The notes beneath the pieces were generated by a model that worked only from the letters and a program-made list of their open reading frames with translations, was not told the origin of the DNA and ran no database searches. Position numbers and translations under genes: made by a program. Shown in pieces: positions 23,168-35,500 of a stretch of 64,000 nucleotides of DNA (its first letter is position 1; every line of letters begins with the position of its first letter). The stretch lies in contig NC_133218.1 of the NCBI RefSeq assembly GCF_040436345.1, forward strand, positions 5,892,484 through 5,956,483, in the 5' to 3' direction. Source of the stretch: Pagrus major. Lineage: Eukaryota; Chordata; Actinopteri; Spariformes; Sparidae.

Positions 23168-23889
23168 CTGTTTGACTGTCTATTTAAGCTGAGCTGTAGG
23201 TGAGAAGATTGATGTTGACCGAAGGCTGAAGAATCAACCGCAGGATTTTTGTTGCTGCGTCTAACAAACGTCATGTGACTCCTGCGTCATCATGTGACTG
23301 TCGGTGAAACCAAACTTGCTAGTGCTACTTCCGAGTGCGGAGGTAGAGCTGCGACTCTGATGTTTACACCAGTATTACCATGCCAGTATCTCCTTAAAAA
23401 CAGCTAAGTTTGTACAACTGAAGGTACATCTACAGGTAAGGGCTCCTTGTTATTTTTCATACAAACTACCACACTACAAGGGCTGTCTGTTTGTCGCGGA
23501 CTGACATGACAAGATAGCTAACCTTTACTAGCTAGCTTGTTACTATTTAGCCAAGGATGTTTTTTAAGAGGGCTGTTGAGCTCAAAGTTTATCAGCTCAT
23601 GCGAGGACGTAAGTGACACAGGGATGTACATATAACACATCCAGTCACCAACTTGATAATGACATGAACAGGTTCGTTGAGATCTCGTTGTTGAATTTGC
23701 TGAGCTGTTCTGACGTGAAACGATGCTCTCGCTCCGTTCTCCTTTCTCGCCGCTCTCCTCCAGGTGCTAAAATGGAGTAGAAATGCACGTTTTCAGCCCT
23801 ACCTCGCTGCAGAGAATGCGAATGACTCCCGCCAGAAGGCAGTAACCTAAAGCCAGAACACACCTGGATACACCTGGATATTATTAAAG
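23168..23889. promoter_or_regulatory. Shared head-to-head promoter of bloc1s6 and slc30a4
   Basis: The first bloc1s6 exon (minus, donor at 23167/23168) and the slc30a4 start codon (plus, 23890) are about 720 bases apart. Two TCATGTGAC motifs, at 23271-23279 and 23290-23298, are E-boxes of the kind bound by MITF/TFEB-family factors (family knowledge). On the slc30a4 side, a donor-like CTACAG|GTAAGG near 23435 and an acceptor-like CTCCTCCAG near 23763 suggest a spliced leader. No TATA box is evident for either gene. Confidence 0.6.
23783..23845 (+). CDS. Upstream ORF in the slc30a4 leader
   Basis: A 20-codon frame (ATG at 23783, TAA at 23843-23845) lies just upstream of slc30a4, and a minimal ATG-GAG-TAG precedes it at 23772-23780. 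Both end before the main start at 23890, so neither overlaps it. They matter only if the leader includes this stretch, which the acceptor-like site near 23763 suggests. Confidence 0.3.
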   Translation: MHVFSPTSLQRMRMTPARRQ

Positions 23890-26800
23890 ATGTCAGGTGG
23901 GAACTTTTTGAGCAAGGTGCGGTCCGCCTTTAGAAGGGAGCGGGACGACTGGGACCTGAGCGACACGGCGCCCTTCGACTTCTCCGACGAGCTGGTGGAG
24001 GATGAGACGCCCAAGTTCAACAAGCTGAAGGTCGTGGTCTCCGGAGAGATGTCCGACTACTCTGCCGGAGCTCCGTCCAACGGGGTGGCCGTGAACACGC
24101 TGGTGGTGGCGGATGATGACGACTCCCTGCTCGAGTCCTCCTCCAGCCTGGGCAGCCCGGGATTAAACATGGACCCCTGTGACAGCTGCTCCAAGAAGAG
24201 GGAGAAGATCAAGCACAAGAGGGTGATGAAGAGGCTTGTTATGGCAGCTGTGCTGTATTTCCTTTTCATGACGGGTGAAATTATAGGTAAGTGTGTGCAG
24301 AATGATCCTGACACTAAATTTTTTTTGTTTAAAGGGTGAGTCCACCGATAATGCACATTAAAGTGTGTTTACAGGTGTTGGGGAGTAATGCTGCACACCA
24401 GCGCCTCTGCATCAACAGCATGAACACACACAGGCAGGATATAATGCAACTTAGCCACTGAGTGACAACACTGGAGGCAATATATCAGATTAAATGCAGC
24501 TTCATTTGGAGCCACCAAACTCTTTATACCACTTTTCCACATATGCAGTAGTACTCCCTCGGACCTGTAAACACACTTCAATGTGGAGTTTCCCTTTAAT
24601 ACATTATTTTATCACTGCTGGTCCGTCAGTGACTTGTCAATTATTGCAGGAAACTTTATGGCTGACCTGTCAAAGAGAGGTTGAAGATGAATGTGAATGA
24701 TTAGTCGATTGAAAGAAAATGAACGCCAAATATTTTGTTGTTGAATGCTGGCTCCAGCTCCTAAATGTGAGGATTTGCTGCTTTGCTTTGATAGTTAATT
24801 TTTGATTTGATAGTTAGTTTTGGACTGTTGGTTAGATAAAAAAAAGAAATTTGGGTTCTGGTAAACTTGTGATGAGCGTTTTTTTACATTTTAAAAATAT
24901 ATTCTTTTTATAGTCTAAATGATTAGTTGATAATAAAAATAATCATAAGTTGCAGCCCTACATTTAATATGTGTTTGTCGGGACAGGTTGTTCAGATAAA
25001 CACAACTGAATAATGCCAGTACCTTAAAATGATCGAACAGAAGAGACATTTAGTTTCACATCAGCAGTCAAATAAGTTGCAAAAAATGAATTGTAAAGCA
25101 TCCTGTAAAGGGTTGGTTTACAAAGATTATAATGAAATATGATCGTACATACCCCAAGTGGTATGTCAGTATGGATGCAGATCAGGGTTTTGAAAACATG
25201 TTGGTTTGGTACAGACCCCAACAAATGTCCAGTCATCCTGTTTTTGTTTTTTTTCCTCGTAAAAATTAAAGTTTTGGTGCAAAAAATTAACATTTACGGT
25301 AATCTTGAATCATATAGCAATCGTTAGGACAAATTAACACAACATGATTGTTTTTGACAATATCTTGCAGCCATAGTTTCCAGCAATGTTTGATTAGGTA
25401 GGTGACCTTGCCTGAAACAAAGACTACCTCCACCAACATCATAAAACATTAACCTTTAGGAAAATGTAGCAGAGTTGCTGTGAGTGTGGCTTCTGTTTGA
25501 CATGTACTTCCTTAGTGTATTGAGCACCACAAATCACCTCTGTTGTATTGTGATGGATGGATAAATCTAAGATACAGATGTCTGATTATTTTTTTTTTTG
25601 TTTGAATGACTCAAACCCAGGATGACATGATACATTCGCAATACAATATATTCACACACTTTTGCCTCAGAGATGGTGATGACTTATCTATGAGCAAAGT
25701 CTGTCTGACTTTCCGTAATTTTGTCTGATTGAATGGTTTTTGGATGCATGGGAGTTTGTTGCTTGTGAGTGACATTCCGAACCACCAATCACAATCCTAG
25801 AGTGGTGTTGGGATGTTGGGATGACGTATTTTGGAGGCCAACCCGAAAGTTAGCATCACTCTGGTTTCCCTCTACAAAAAGCCTATGGGATTTTTTAATT
25901 GGATTTGGATTAGTGCCAAAATAATCTCTGTGGCAAACACAAGTTTATGATACTGACATGTTTTGTTCAGCAAGATAATCTTCACAGATGAACACCACTT
26001 TTGTGATTTTCGAAGCAGAAATGAAATCGCTAGAAGTAAAAAGCTAATGTTAGGCTATAAACAGACTACACTTTGGTCACAAATTTTATGACGTAGAACA
26101 AAACATGTAAATATCTCAAGCCTGTGGTAACCACAGACCCTATTTCAGGCATTTAACCAAAAAGCAATTCTAAAAACTTTGAGATGAGGGAACCTGATGT
26201 GCAAAAATGCCAACTGGATCAGAAATCCAAAAATCAGAAGTTTTAGGACTCATTACTAACCACTCTATTTTGCTTGACCAATTTATCAAACAAAGCAGGG
26301 CCTACTTTACTTGTTTGATAAAATGCACCCCCCTAAAAAATCGCCCCAATCATTTTAGAATAATAATTATTTCCAAATAGAGCTTTTTCAGTTATTCTTT
26401 AAATATTCCTGCATCATTTCGTATCACAATATACTTATTAGAAAAAGATCCAGTATCGTGCAGCCATTATTTGTTTCAGGGTTGTTGTATCAGGCTGTTG
26501 CTCCCAGCTTTACATCAAGATCATAGTCACTGCAGTTTTTGTTGAAAGGAAATGGAAAGGAAAGCAGCCAGAAGTCCTTTTTATTGATTAGACATGTCCA
26601 GCCCTCATTTTAACCTCAGCTGAAGGGACTGTCCTGCTGACTTGCCTTTGCTAGATTATTTCAGGGACTGTCAGGGGACTGTCCTGCTGACTTGCCTTTG
26701 CTAGATTATTTCAGGGACTGTCAGGGGACTGTCCTGCTGACTTGCCTTTGCTAGATTATTTGATTTACCTTTACTAATCTTTGGATATAACCTTTTCTGG

Positions 26801-29800
26801 TAATAAATTGTTATACCAAAAAAAAAATAAATAAATAAACAAGGCACAAACATATAAATGCCTGTGTTATGCACTGGCTGTTTTGAAAACCATTAGGTCA
26901 ACATGTGCTCATCATTTTCAGTGTTTTCCACATGAGATAGAGGGCCTTTGTTTTCTTCATGAGCCATGTTTCCTAATGAGGAAGTGGTGACTGGAACATA
27001 GCTACTTTGATTGTTTGCTGAAAGTGTGTGACTGTTCACCACTTTTTAAAAACTAGATTTCATTCTCCTAGAGGAACATTAAATTATATGCTGTTTTATG
27101 GCACTGTCATCAAGTGAACTATCCCAAACAAACAGAAAACTTTCAATGTACCTGTGGCTCCAAAGAGTATCATGTCGTCTCACATCATATCTAGAAATCT
27201 AACCATGTTCAGTTCTGTCAATGTTGATTTATATCTGCGTGGAGCCGCACCTATCTAAACTTTATATCTGTAAAATTGTGCATGTACAAATAGCTCAGAT
27301 AGTTCTCAGCAAACGTAACTTTAATTGTTCACACTGTCTTTTATTTTCAGGTGGTTACTTGTCAAACAGCTTAGCCATTATGACTGATGCTGTGCACATG
27401 CTAGCAGATGTGGTGGGCATTTTGTTTTCTCTGCTGGCCCTCTGGCTCTCCACCAAACCGCCCACCAAGAGATTTACCTTCGGACTGCATCGCCTCGGTG
27501 AGTGTCTGATTGCAGATGCCTTACTTCCTCTTTCCACTACCCCTTTTCTCTCCACTCCTTTCGTCATGTGTGAGGTAAACGGATACAGCGCGTCTTGTTT
27601 TGTTGCAGATGAATCATGTTCAAAGAGGAAAGTGTGTGCTCAGCAGTGTTCAAAATGGATCAAATTCCAGATAGGATACACAAGCAGGTCATTTAAATTT
27701 CTGCCAGTAGCTGTTAAATTTAGACCCATGTCTAAATGTGGGCTGTGTGCCTAGATTCCACTAACGAAATTTACCTTTTACAGTGTTTGGTGAAAAATAA
27801 ATGTCTACAAAATACTGTTTAGTTAGTACATCTCGTGATTTTTAACTGAATGCTACACTGTTGCCAAATGCCTGCAATAATTCATGGAGATGAGCACCAA
27901 TTATTTAAACTCAGATACAGAAAAAAATAGCTTTTATTTATTGATTTTGGCACAATATTGCCAGACATCTTTGTTTAAGATTTTTTCTACAGCAGTTGGT
28001 TCCTTTAATGCTTCCCTGTAAGAGGCAAACCGTCACACAACAGACCCTTATTTACAGAGTAGAATATTAAAGAAGAAACAAGAAGAAAAATCAAATAACT
28101 GGGACAGAGAGAGTCATTATTAGAATGGAAACATAGACAAGAAACAAGGCAATGGTTCACAGCACCAGCAAAAATTGGAATAATTCCTTTTCATTATAAC
28201 TCTATCCATAAGTAACACAATAAAAACATGTATGAGTATTTTGGTTATGTGTTTCAAACACTTTCTGTAATTAAACATGTAACAGCTGAGACAAAATCTC
28301 ATCAAATGGGGGCCCTCCGTCTAATTTGTGTCAGTTCAGGGGTCCCTGACATGAAAAAGTTTGAGGACCACTACTGTAGAGGACAGCTAAAAGCAGTCTT
28401 TGCTAGATCAGACCTAGCGCATGGTTCATTAAGTAACTACCAGTCACTGCAGGGGGTTCAGTGTGGGCCACAGTACCAGAGTTAATATAATATATTAGAT
28501 GGAAACTGTCCAACAAGGGATTAGTGAATAAATACATTAAATACCTAAAATAGTTAATGAAACTATGGGCCTCAGAGTGGAGACAACATGTCTATGATAC
28601 AGGAACAAAGAAGCAAACTGCTTTACAATTCTCTTTCGTCACGTCAGTTCTCTGTACGAGAAGCACAGCGTCTTTTTTAGTTCACCACCAGGGATTTCTA
28701 TCTGATATTTAAATGTGAAGCAATTTCCCAAGAGGCCAGATGCAGCGAGATTTGTATTCTAACCCTCTCTCAGTGTTAAACCCAGTCAGAGTGAAGATAT
28801 GCTTTGTAACTTAATGTAATCTATATCTCAGGATATGACTTGTTTTATTTTCATCAAGGATTAACTTGAGATAACTAAGGGCAGGACAGGAGTCATAAAC
28901 ACAAAATATACTTGATCACAAACAGCATGTAGCATAGAGACTCTCTATAGTTCTCATGGATAAATAGGTGATTGAACATTTTTAAGACCATCTCAAATAG
29001 GAGTAGTCTGATGTCTTAAAGCATGGTTAATAATTATTACATTTTAACAGAGCGGATTATTCAAATTGTTTGATACGATTCTTAAATCAAATCTAATAAA
29101 ATCCTTAAATGTCTTATTTTGTCTACAGCACAAAGATATTCAGTTTACTGTCATAGAGGAGGACAGAAACCAGAAAATATTCACATTTAAGAAGCTGGAC
29201 TCAGAATAGTTGGAGATCAATTTGATAGTGCAGTTGTTGCAGCTCTAATCTAATATATTAGGCATGTTTTAGTCGTAGTAGATATTTCTAAGCAGTTTTA
29301 CCCAATATTTTCAGCTAAGCCCCAATAGATATTCAGGCACACAGACATTTGTCTTGTCTTAACCTGCCTTTGGAAATCAGGTTTTTCTCACAGCTTTTGT
29401 GAGCCATTGTTATTGTTCTGGATATGTTTTGTATGCACTTCTGATTTGTCATTTCCTGTCGTAGAGGTAGTATCGGCAGTCCTCAGCGTGTTGCTCATCT
29501 ACATTCTGACGGCTGTTCTGGTCTATGAGGCGGTGCAGAGGACGGTACACCAAGACTTCAACATAGATGGAGATGTCATGCTCATCACTGCAGCTGTGGG
29601 AGTGGCTGTCAACCTCATGTAAGTGGGGGAAATGTTTCTGTTTAGAGAAAACTGTGAGGATTTTACAATGCAGCGACATGACAACGATGAACGAATGCCT
29701 GAGGCTAGAATATCAGTTCAGTCCAAAGTATTGTCTAAAATTGGACACACTATATCTAACGTTAATTAAATTAAATCCCTCCTTCTTTGTTTTCTTGTGT

Positions 29801-32800
29801 CTCAGAATGGGTTTCCTGTTAAACCAAGGTGGTCACCTCCACGGCCACGGCCACAGCCACGGTCATGGACACTCTCACGGCTCTGCAGCTGCCTCACATT
29901 CACATTCAGGTGGATCTGGTCAGCAGCAGAGGCAACACGGCAGCCTGGCTGTAAGAGCTGCCTTCATCCACGCTTTGGGAGACCTTCTCCAGAGTGTCGG
30001 GGTGCTCATAGCTGCTTACGTTGTCCGCTTCAAGGTACCCTGCCTTTTTAAACAATTATTGTCCACGAATGTTAACATGGTTTACTTGTATTTGTTAAAT
30101 GTTAGTATTTAGAATCATTGTTTAGAAAACTTTAAATCTCTTTGAGCTGATATAATTGAACAGTTATTTTCGTATATTAGATTATGTGAGCATACAATAG
30201 GTGCTTGACTGATTGAATTGAAGAAAGTAATTATGCATCAATAAATGTAGAAAGAAAATGGATTTTAGTTGATCTGATGTAACTCTTTGACTTCACAGCC
30301 GGAGTTTAAGTTGGCAGACCCCATCTGTACCTACATCTTCTCCGTTCTGGTTCTCATCACCACATTCCGCATCATACGAGACACTATAGTCATCGTGCTG
30401 GAGGGTGAGTCTTTGTCAGATTATGTTGTTTAGAGTGTTTATAGTGGTGTAGGTGCATTATGTTGCTTTCATCCTCCTGTGTCAGGTGTTCCCAGGCATC
30501 TGGACACTCGGCGAATCAGAGAGGACCTCCTGAAGCTGGAAGATGTCCAATCCGTCGACGAGCTCAATGTGTGGGCGCTGACAGCTGACAAGACTGCAGC
30601 ACTGGTGCATCTCCAGCTCAGTGAGTAGCTACATGACATCAGTACACCCAATGGAACCAGTCAGATGTTTGCATACAATAACTTCCAGGAAGAAAAGTCC
30701 TGCCTTAACTAGCTTACCCTCAATTTAATCAATTAAATATTTTTTTCAAAGTGTATCATTAATAACAATACTTTCACTAACATTATACCCCCAAAGTAGT
30801 TACTCCAGTTGTTTCTAAACTTTTTCTGTGGGGAAGATTAGATTACAATATTTCCTCTTGTGTTTCTGGTGAACCCGAGGACAAGATATGCTTCGTCATA
30901 TGATCTTGTCTTTATTTTGTGTTTGTTTGGTAGCCTTGCTGCGCCCCGATGTGATTACCCTAGGGGCCTGAGTTAGATTGAGATGCCGCTGTTGTGTAGC
31001 ATTGATTACAATACGTCACCCAAGCAACAGCCACATTAAGTAATTCATTCAATCAGCAATGTTCATGTAGTGTGGTTCTGCTTGTCAGTGATGTTAAGTG
31101 AAGTTCGTAAACAGAAGTAAAAGAAAATTACAGCAATCTCAACGATTCACCTGGAAAAAAGATTGTGGACGCCTTCAAGATCGAGCACAATCTAAATTGT
31201 CAGATCACCCACCCCTAAAACAGGTCAACATTTAGAAATACCCCAAGCAGTGATTACAGCTTGAAGTGTTATTGGCTTTGGAGGCTTGTTGTGTCTGGAT
31301 TTTGGCGAGTGTATCTAGTAACGTCTATCTTCAAGGCGTTCCAAAGAGGGATACATATCAGTGATCTGGCTCAGCTGCTTGTGGCCTGAACACTTTGATG
31401 TAGATAGTTTCCACTGCTTATTTGGTAGTGTGTTAAATGTCAGAGCAGAAAATCTCTGGAATTTGCTTGTATTTGGATTGAATCTTTGTTTTATTAATTC
31501 TGCCACCCTCAGGCTTCACAGTAGAGATGATGTTAGATGGGTGATGTGCTGAGACTTGTGTCTGCCAAATATACCGTGCTGCAGCACTGCTCTTGACTTC
31601 AGTTTTCATTTTATCGGACCACAGAATATATTTGCCTTTCATCTCTCACCAAACTTTAGTGTCTATGAACCGTCTATGTTAAAAAAACAAAACAAACAAT
31701 GACTGTCTTATCACTGTCTTTGCTTTAGCAGCTGTTTTGAGCAGCTGTTTGGTCATTCAAAGCAGTTCTGCACATGCATGTTGTGTAAACTACAGGAAAC
31801 AAAAGTGATGCAGCAGTCTGGATCTGCCGACACGTCAGTCTAAACTGCCGCTGCGGCTTCTCTTTCTGATTGTGTGTGAGTTCTTTGAGATGTGTGTGTG
31901 TGCTGCTGATGGACATTATTCTTTACAATAAAATGCACAAAGAAAATTGAATGAATTCAAATAAATAGTAGATATACCTTTAAGAACTTTATGAGCACCC
32001 CAGAATAAAAACAAAAACATTTTGATGTCTTGAAAAGTTTAATTGGCAGAAACTTTTCAAACTTGCACTGTGTATTCATAACTCGGCACATTCCCTAAAA
32101 CCACTGAAATACAGCTTTACCTGACTTGTTGTAAGGGTAATGCAATACATAACTTTCCTAACTCCTCTAAATCACTCTACATGGACAGCAAACTAACAGT
32201 TACGACCAAATACCATATTGCAAATTACTTGTGAGAAAAGAATTGATATGCAGGGATGCAAATTTTAAGCAGTTTGTTTTAATTGATAGTCGACTGCCTT
32301 AACAATTGATTACCGGTTAATCATTAATTATGTATAGGAAATAGGTTGCAAAATAAGAGTAGGCTTCATTAGGAGTTAAAAGAACAAATAAAGTAAACAC
32401 AAGGTTACTTGAATCATAAACTAAATAACACAAAATAATGACTTCATTTTAATTGTGGAGCTCCCGTCGGTCGTTATTCAACAAAATCCAACCCTCATTG
32501 AGGCTACTAAATGGCTAAAATGTAATAATTTCAGTTTGTTTATAATTTCTTTTGAATTTTTTAACTCACAAATTATTATTAATTACATTTTCTAGTAATT
32601 AGCATTTTGTATTTTAATTTGACGTGCAGTATTTGAGCAAGTGTTTTGTAGTTTGGAACAAGATACATTGATGCATTTGTCCCCATCAGTTCATACATTT
32701 GTAACTGGTTAAATTGTTGACTGCAATTAATTGATTAATTATTAATCATTTTACATCCCAAAGTGTGTGAATTAGTAAAACATTTACACATACCATCAAC

Positions 32801-33806
32801 TAAACATTTACTTTTATCAACCATGTTTCTGCACATATGAAGTCAGCAAGTTGTGTACCAACATTTTTGCACGCTCTCTAACTGAGGGGACATTCATGAA
32901 TTTTCAAAGTTGGAAAATCATTTTTTGATTACTCCCAACACCACATGAATTGGCTAGCAGTTTGATTGACATGTATCTTTGCTCACATCTTGTCATTTCC
33001 TGTTAGAAAAAAAAAAGTTAAATATGTGAAACATAATACTAAGACAAGTAGTATGTACTGTATAGAAATAGTATGTAGAAGGGAATAGACTACAGACAGT
33101 CAAAATATCTGACAGATCAAAAAACTAGTCATGTTCTTGTATTTCTTCCTTTGTGTTTTTTATTTTAACGTTTTAAGTTATGTAGTTTGAGAAGGACATG
33201 TCTGCTCAGCTCATTTATATACAGCAGAAAATTCATATAAAATGGAGGGTGAACCATGAACAGAAATCACAGATCACCTGTATAGCATTTTAATAGGCTC
33301 CCCGTCTTAATTCAAACAGCTGCTTACAAACTTACATATGGGTCTGATAACATTATATAAAAAGAAATCAGATCTAACAGGCACAGTTCATCTTGAACGA
33401 GCTTGTTGTGACTTTGCAGGAAAGCACAAGTGTAACTAATGACAATGACGAAGGCTCAGTTTGTCCCAGAGTAAACTTCACTGAGTAAGCTGAAACTGGC
33501 CTGACTAGATTAAAACAGTCTTTATTAGTTTGATTAATTACACCTCAGTTTTTCCTGCTGTGACATGTCAAAACGTCTGCTGGGAATAGAGTCTATTGGG
33601 ACATTCTGTGTGTTGCTTCATTTATACTCACATGCATGTTTGTTTTCACAGCGCCCTCTAGTGCTAACAACTGGGAGGACGTCCAGGCGAAGGCCCGCCA
33701 CCTGCTGCTCCACACCTATGGTCTCACCAGGTGCACAGTGCAGGTCCAGACACACAGACAGAGGCTGTTACGCAGTTGTGCTAACTGCCAGCAGCCCAGC
33801 GCCTAA
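23890..33806 (+). CDS. slc30a4: Zinc transporter ZnT4 (7 coding exons, 440 aa)
   Basis: ZnT4 is a cation-diffusion-facilitator that moves Zn2+ from cytosol into trans-Golgi, endosomal and lysosomal lumen in exchange for protons (family knowledge). Coding exons: 23890-24286, 27351-27497, 29465-29618, 29806-30034, 30299-30404, 30486-30620, 33652-33806; 1323 bases in one frame. Six membrane segments are expected. The zinc-site HxxxD pairs are visible at His148/Asp152 (TM2) and His288/Asp292 (TM5). The cytosolic TM4-TM5 loop has ten His between 243 and 266, more than in human ZnT4. The N-terminus has FDFSDE, FNKL and CDSCSKK, and the C-terminus ends CANCQQPSA; both tails are diagnostic of ZnT4 rather than ZnT2/3/8. 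Human ZnT4 is 429 aa. The start is supported by an in-frame TAA at 23848-23850. Confidence 0.97.
24329..24599. mobile_element. TTAA-bounded MITE (family A, copy 2, ~270 bp)
   Basis: It has TTAA at 24329-24332 and 24596-24599. The inverted termini share AAGTGTGTTTACAGGT and a GGAGTA..CTGCA pattern with each other and with copy 1 at 7882-8534; ATGCAGTAGTACT is also conserved. The interior is much shorter than in copy 1 and includes a 44-base block (24394-24437) found unchanged at 7534-7577, outside copy 1. It lies 43 bases after the donor site of slc30a4 exon 1. Confidence 0.75.
25840..26222. mobile_element. Inverted copy of the bloc1s6-intron repeat
   Basis: Read in reverse, this stretch matches 21649-22285: both contain TCTGTGGTTACCACAGGCTT, TTAGCTTTTTACTTCTAGCG, GATTATCTTGCTGAACAAAA and TGTTTGCCACAGAGATTATT in the same order. 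The 22-kb copy has an extra internal segment. No coding frame; a second member of one non-autonomous family. Confidence 0.75.
26625..26762. repeat. 50-bp minisatellite, 2.7 near-identical units
   Basis: Units begin at 26625, 26675 and 26725 with GGGACTGTCCTGCTGACTTG. The third is cut after CTAGATTATTT. Copies are essentially identical, implying recent slippage or unequal exchange. Each unit also has an internal GGGACTGTC duplicate, which may have seeded the expansion. Confidence 0.9.
27498..29464 (+). other. slc30a4 intron 2
   Basis: A 1.97-kb intron. It contains a fish dispersed fragment near 28300-28385 (GGGGTCCCTGACATG ... GAGGACCACTACTGTAGAGG) and part of a 'CAAAGATATTCAGTTTACTG' repeat at about 29100-29260 that ends with GTTGCAGCTCTAA. 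Nothing else is recognised. Confidence 0.6.
30621..33651 (+). other. slc30a4 intron 6
   Basis: A 3.03-kb intron before the last exon. A 507-bp inverted-terminus element lies at 32253-32759. The stretch 31200-31660 may be an old transposon but I could not assign it. The remainder shows nothing recognisable. Confidence 0.65.
32253..32759 (+). mobile_element. GGGATG-terminated MITE, copy 1 (507 bp)
   Basis: It begins GGGATGCAAATTTTAAGC and ends TTAATCATTTTACATCCC. Read in reverse, 42671-43190 matches along its length: TCATTAATTATGTAT-like, GGAGTTAAAAGAACA, TCAACAAAATCCAACCCTC and TGGCTAAAATGTAAT blocks are shared in order. No open frame of size. The ends suggest a hAT-like non-autonomous element (inference). 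It sits in slc30a4 intron 6. Confidence 0.75.
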
Positions 33807-34874
33807 AGACAGAGACTCTTCACTCCTACATTGACTTCCACAGTGCATCTCATGGAGCCAGATGGCAGACGACACAGTACACAGAGGGCCTGGATGTCGC
33901 ACCGCTGTCGCAGCTCAGTGCCACAGCAGGAGCAACAATATACAGTGTTAAGTGGAAAGAGATTGGTGCCAAAGGACAGTCAGTAGAACAACAGCAGATG
34001 CAAATTTTTAATTAAAGGATCACTACAGCCTCCAGGGACCTTGTGCTCTTATGCTTGCAAAGCTCTCAGATTGGAGTTTGAATTTTAAAGTCTCAGCCGA
34101 GAAGAATGAAAAATATCTTGCTCTTAATTCACCATTAAAGCCTATCCCAACAGGTAACTTTTTTTGTATTTCACTGTTGATTTATCACGACTGATGTTTT
34201 GTCATCAGATGTTAAATTTAACTTTTTGTTACTAGGTGTGAGGACTGTGTCCTATTTTATTATTTTACTGAGGATGTCAGCAAATGAAAACAGTACCTCA
34301 TGTCATATGACAACAACTGTGGTCATAGTGCATTTAAGCTGTATTCCTCACCACTGGAATTAGTGAGGCAACACACCTTTATCGTTGTTTCTCTATAGAC
34401 GTTTCAGCTCATCTCCTGCACTTCAGCTAAAGTCTGTTGGAAGTAGGGCTGCCCCTGAATAAAGATTTTCAGAGTCTTTATTTAGTAGTCGTTAGGTCAA
34501 ACTATTAGTCAGCTATTCACTGCATGTCTATGCTAATAATTTAATCAGTTAAAGAAATATATTTTTGGGGCACAAACGAAGCAAGTCGCCTGTTAGTGAC
34601 AATGTTAACGACAAAAGCAGTAACATAACGATGTCCAGACAGGAGACTGCACATTGTGTTAATTTATTCAAAACAGTATAACATTAGACGTTGTTCAAAC
34701 ATAGGAATTACCTCCAATTTTACAAAAACAAACACTCACAGATTTTTTTGACACAATGGAGGATGTATACTTACAAATTAACTCCAAACTCACTCCACTG
34801 CCGCTTCATGCCTTTCCTGTCCCCACCTGAACCCGCCTTATTTGTCCTTGGAGTCCTGGTCAGAGCTACTGTAC

Positions 34875-35500
34875 CGTTAAAGGTGCAATATGTAAGAATG
34901 ATGTTAACTGGAGATACTGTAAGCTGGTTAACTCAGTTATCTGTGCAGCTTGTAGTCCAGACTGGGAGCTCAGGAAATGTTGGTGTTAAGCTCAGGAGCT
35001 TTGGACCTGGATGGGCTGGGGCTAGCAGGTTAACATGCTGATTTCAGTATACAGAAGCTATAACAAATTTGTTATTTATTTACATTCTGTTGATAATTTT
35101 AATCAGTGTTTGAATGATTTCAACTAACATTCTCACATACACTGCAATTTTAAATCACTCCAGTGAAAGCCACTGTATTCCCTGTCAATAAAAAACTGGT
35201 CTCCATCAGTCTCGATCCCTATGGTCCCACACTTTTCATGGTTAGCTGCATGGCAAACTGAGCTACTAGGAGCTACAGTTAGCAGCAGTTAGCAAGGTCT
35301 GTGTTGCAACCGTCCTCTACTTTCTTTGCGGTGCTTACGACAGGGCCCAGCTCCGGAATGGGGTGTGAGGATCTTTTCTGCGAGCAAGCTACTAATGTAA
35401 ACTTGGTCGACTAAGACTCTTCACATCATCGATTTATTTGACTCTTAGGGGGCAGCCGTAGTTGTAAGGCAGATTTTCAATAAAGACAAAATTAGATATT
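34875..35500. repeat. 'AAAGGTGCAATATGTAAG' teleost repeat
   Basis: It starts with TTAAAGGTGCAATATGTAAG, a terminal sequence common in fish MITEs, and may extend to about 35500 (AATTAGATATTGACACTTTT). A related end, TTAAAGGTGTAATATGTAG, occurs at 9627. The right boundary is uncertain. Confidence 0.45.

Larger units (their letters stand above)
24287..27350 (+). other. slc30a4 intron 1
   Basis: This 3.06-kb intron holds a TTAA MITE (24329-24599), a remnant of the 'GATTAGTTGAT / AAGTTGCAGCCCTA' teleost repeat at about 24690-24960, an inverted copy of the bloc1s6-intron repeat (25840-26222) and a 50-bp minisatellite (26625-26762). No additional exon is apparent. Confidence 0.7.

Noticed and set aside
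26625-26762. Direct-repeat array resembling a CRISPR
   Set aside because: Units are contiguous with no unique spacers, and the genome is a vertebrate; it is a minisatellite.
31190-31660. Possible Tc1-like fragment in slc30a4 intron 6
   Set aside because: Some wording resembles transposon DNA, but no signature motif or terminal repeat could be confirmed.
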